From Chloroflexota bacterium (GTDB lineage: Bacteria; Chloroflexota; Limnocylindria; QHBO01), in NCBI GenBank assembly GCA_005879815.1, contig VBKA01000123.1, positions 1 to 7,300 of the forward strand: 7,300 nucleotides of DNA. The letters run 5' to 3'. Below the pieces are notes generated by a model. It searched no databases. It saw only the letters and a program-made list of their open reading frames with translations, and had not been told where the DNA came from. Shown piece by piece: positions 6,440-7,300 of this stretch. The position numbers and the translations under genes were made by a program. Position 1 is the stretch's first letter. Each line of letters starts with the position of its first letter.

Positions 6440-6468
6440 TTGCCCGGCCCACGCCATCGGTCTAGACT
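6440..6468 (+). promoter_or_regulatory. Candidate promoter for apt
   Basis: TTGCCC (6440-6445) and TAGACT (6463-6468) are separated by 17 bases. Each matches the sigma-70 consensus at four of six positions. Transcription would start near 6475, about 35 bases before the apt GTG. The rest of 6355-6510 is G/C rich and shows nothing else recognisable apart from the stem-loops. Confidence 0.45.
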
Positions 6469-6496
6469 CAGCCGCGCACTGAACCGCAGCCTCCCC

Positions 6497-6501
6497 AGGA
6501 G
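6497..6501 (+). promoter_or_regulatory. Shine-Dalgarno site fixing the apt GTG start
   Basis: AGGAG ends 9 bases before GTG 6511. The protein translated from this GTG has the expected length and N-terminus for Apt, which supports this start over downstream alternatives. Confidence 0.75.
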
Positions 6502-6510
6502 TGCCCCCAC

Positions 6511-7041
6511 GTGACCGTCAGCTCGGCCGACGACCTGCGCGCCAAGATCCGCGAGGTCCCGGACTTTCCGAAGCCGGGGATCCTCTTCTACGACATCACC
6601 ACGCTTCTCAAGGACCCCGACGCGTTTCGGCAAGTGATCGATCGAATGGCCGATCAGGTGAAGGATTCCAGCGTCGACCTGGTAGTGGGCATGGAATCGC
6701 GCGGCTTCATCTTCTCGGCTCCGCTGGCTTATCAGCTCCACGCCGGGTTCGTTCCGGTCAGGAAGCTCGGAAAGCTGCCGGCGGAGACGATCGAGGTCGA
6801 GTACGACCTCGAATACGGCACCGCGACCCTGGAGATCCACAAGGACGCGATCCAACCAGGCCAGCGGGTGCTGATCGTGGATGACCTGCTGGCCACCGGG
6901 GGCACGGTGCAGGGGACGATCGAGCTCGTGCAGCGCTTGGGCGGTGAGATCGCCGGGCTCTCGTTCATGGTCGAGCTGACCGGGCTCAACGGCCGCGAGA
7001 AGCTCGGCGATTTCCAGATCCACACGTTGCTGACCTACTAG
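6511..7041 (+). CDS. apt: Adenine phosphoribosyltransferase
   Basis: A 176-residue cytoplasmic enzyme of purine salvage that makes AMP and pyrophosphate from adenine and PRPP. It has the full Apt pattern: the opening helix DDLRAKIREVPDFPKPGILFYDITTLL (7-33), VVGMESRGFIFSAPLA (58-73) that forms part of the purine site, VPVRKLGKLP (81-90), the flexible-loop region with EYDLEYGT (97-104), and the PRPP-binding motif VLIVDDLLATGGT (120-132) with its paired aspartates. The length is normal for the short bacterial Apt form and no key residue is missing. In many bacteria apt sits between secDF and relA; here it follows acnA and a repeat region, so that context gives no help. A candidate promoter lies just upstream, and the next gene starts 24 bases after the apt stop, so the two may be co-transcribed. 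Confidence 0.96.
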   Translation: MTVSSADDLRAKIREVPDFPKPGILFYDITTLLKDPDAFRQVIDRMADQVKDSSVDLVVGMESRGFIFSAPLAYQLHAGFVPVRKLGKLPAETIEVEYDLEYGTATLEIHKDAIQPGQRVLIVDDLLATGGTVQGTIELVQRLGGEIAGLSFMVELTGLNGREKLGDFQIHTLLTY

Positions 7042-7065
7042 ACGCACGTGGAGCGGTCCAGGCCG

Positions 7066-7300
7066 ATGGCGGTCGCCCAATCTCAGCTCCGCGCTCGCGC
7101 GGTCACCGATCGCGACGCCATCGCCTCGTTCCTGCGCAGCGACCGCCTGTACGCCGTCTATGCCCTGGGTGACCTGGACGGCCCGCGCCGGCGGCATGCG
7201 ACGTGGGGCATCGCCTACGACACAGCGGGCCGCCCGACCGCCCTCGCCGAGCACCACGAGGGACTGGTTCCGCAGCCGCTCTTCCTGATGGGAGACCCGG
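7066..7300 (+). CDS. Probable GNAT-like acetyltransferase, N-terminal part (runs off the window)
   Basis: An open frame with no stop from ATG 7066 to the right edge, giving 78 complete residues that start MAVAQSQLRARAVTDRDAIASFLRSDRLYAVYALGDLD. The pattern 'D-R-D-A-I-x-x-F-L-R-x-D-R-x-Y-A-x-Y-A-L-G-D-L-D' followed by a Trp-containing strand (ATWGIAYD) resembles the N-terminal half of a group of GNAT-family proteins from high-GC bacteria. The acetyl-CoA loop would lie beyond the window, so the assignment is tentative. A GTG at 7048 in the same frame could add six residues. ATG 7066 is preferred, with GGAG at 7050-7053 as a rather distant ribosome site. Base composition and codon use look like those of its neighbours. 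Confidence 0.6.
   Translation, partial: MAVAQSQLRARAVTDRDAIASFLRSDRLYAVYALGDLDGPRRRHATWGIAYDTAGRPTALAEHHEGLVPQPLFLMGDP

Noticed and set aside
6156..6452. Minus-strand 98-residue frame in the acnA-apt gap
   Set aside because: It runs through the 50-bp repeat, which shifts frame with each copy. It has no recognisable domain and no convincing ribosome site.
6004..7257. Long minus-strand open frame of 417 residues across the acnA end, repeat region and apt
   Set aside because: It is antisense to the clear apt gene and acnA end, its product is low-complexity and resembles no family, and long antisense frames are common in high-GC DNA.

Overview
This is a high-GC stretch of bacterial chromosome that carries ordinary housekeeping genes. 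The G/C-rich third codon positions, GTG starts at two genes and the type of aconitase (long, with an acidic linker carrying an ESFPASD peptide) suggest an Actinomycetota or Chloroflexota-like organism. This is a judgement from gene character, and no phylogenetic marker was analysed.

Layout from left to right. Positions 3-449 (+) hold the C-terminal end of the transcription-repair coupling factor Mfd. A GNAT acetyltransferase (446-976, +) overlaps its stop by four bases (GTGA) and is probably translationally coupled to it. Converging on it with a 2-base gap is a large minus-strand gene (979-3105) for a polytopic membrane protein with a spermidine-synthase-like nucleotide-binding fold between two membrane-helix blocks. 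Its 5' end faces a divergent intergenic region (3106-3257). That region holds a candidate promoter, two GC-rich hairpins and a strong Shine-Dalgarno site for acnA, the aconitase gene (3258-6107, +). A 403-base gap (6108-6510) follows, with a 50-bp tandem repeat, an inverted copy of the repeat's core and some hairpins, and then a candidate promoter for apt (6511-7041, +; adenine phosphoribosyltransferase). The window ends in the 5' part of a probable GNAT-like gene (7066 onward, +), 24 bases after apt.

The genes do not form one pathway. They cover DNA repair coupled to transcription, the TCA cycle, purine salvage, two acetyltransferase-like proteins of unknown substrate and one membrane protein of unknown function. 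I see no convincing new multi-gene system. The points most worth checking are the repeat cluster between acnA and apt (probably a decayed insertion-sequence end or small non-autonomous element), the structured acnA leader, and the membrane-embedded aminopropyltransferase-like protein that appears to lack the usual catalytic motif.
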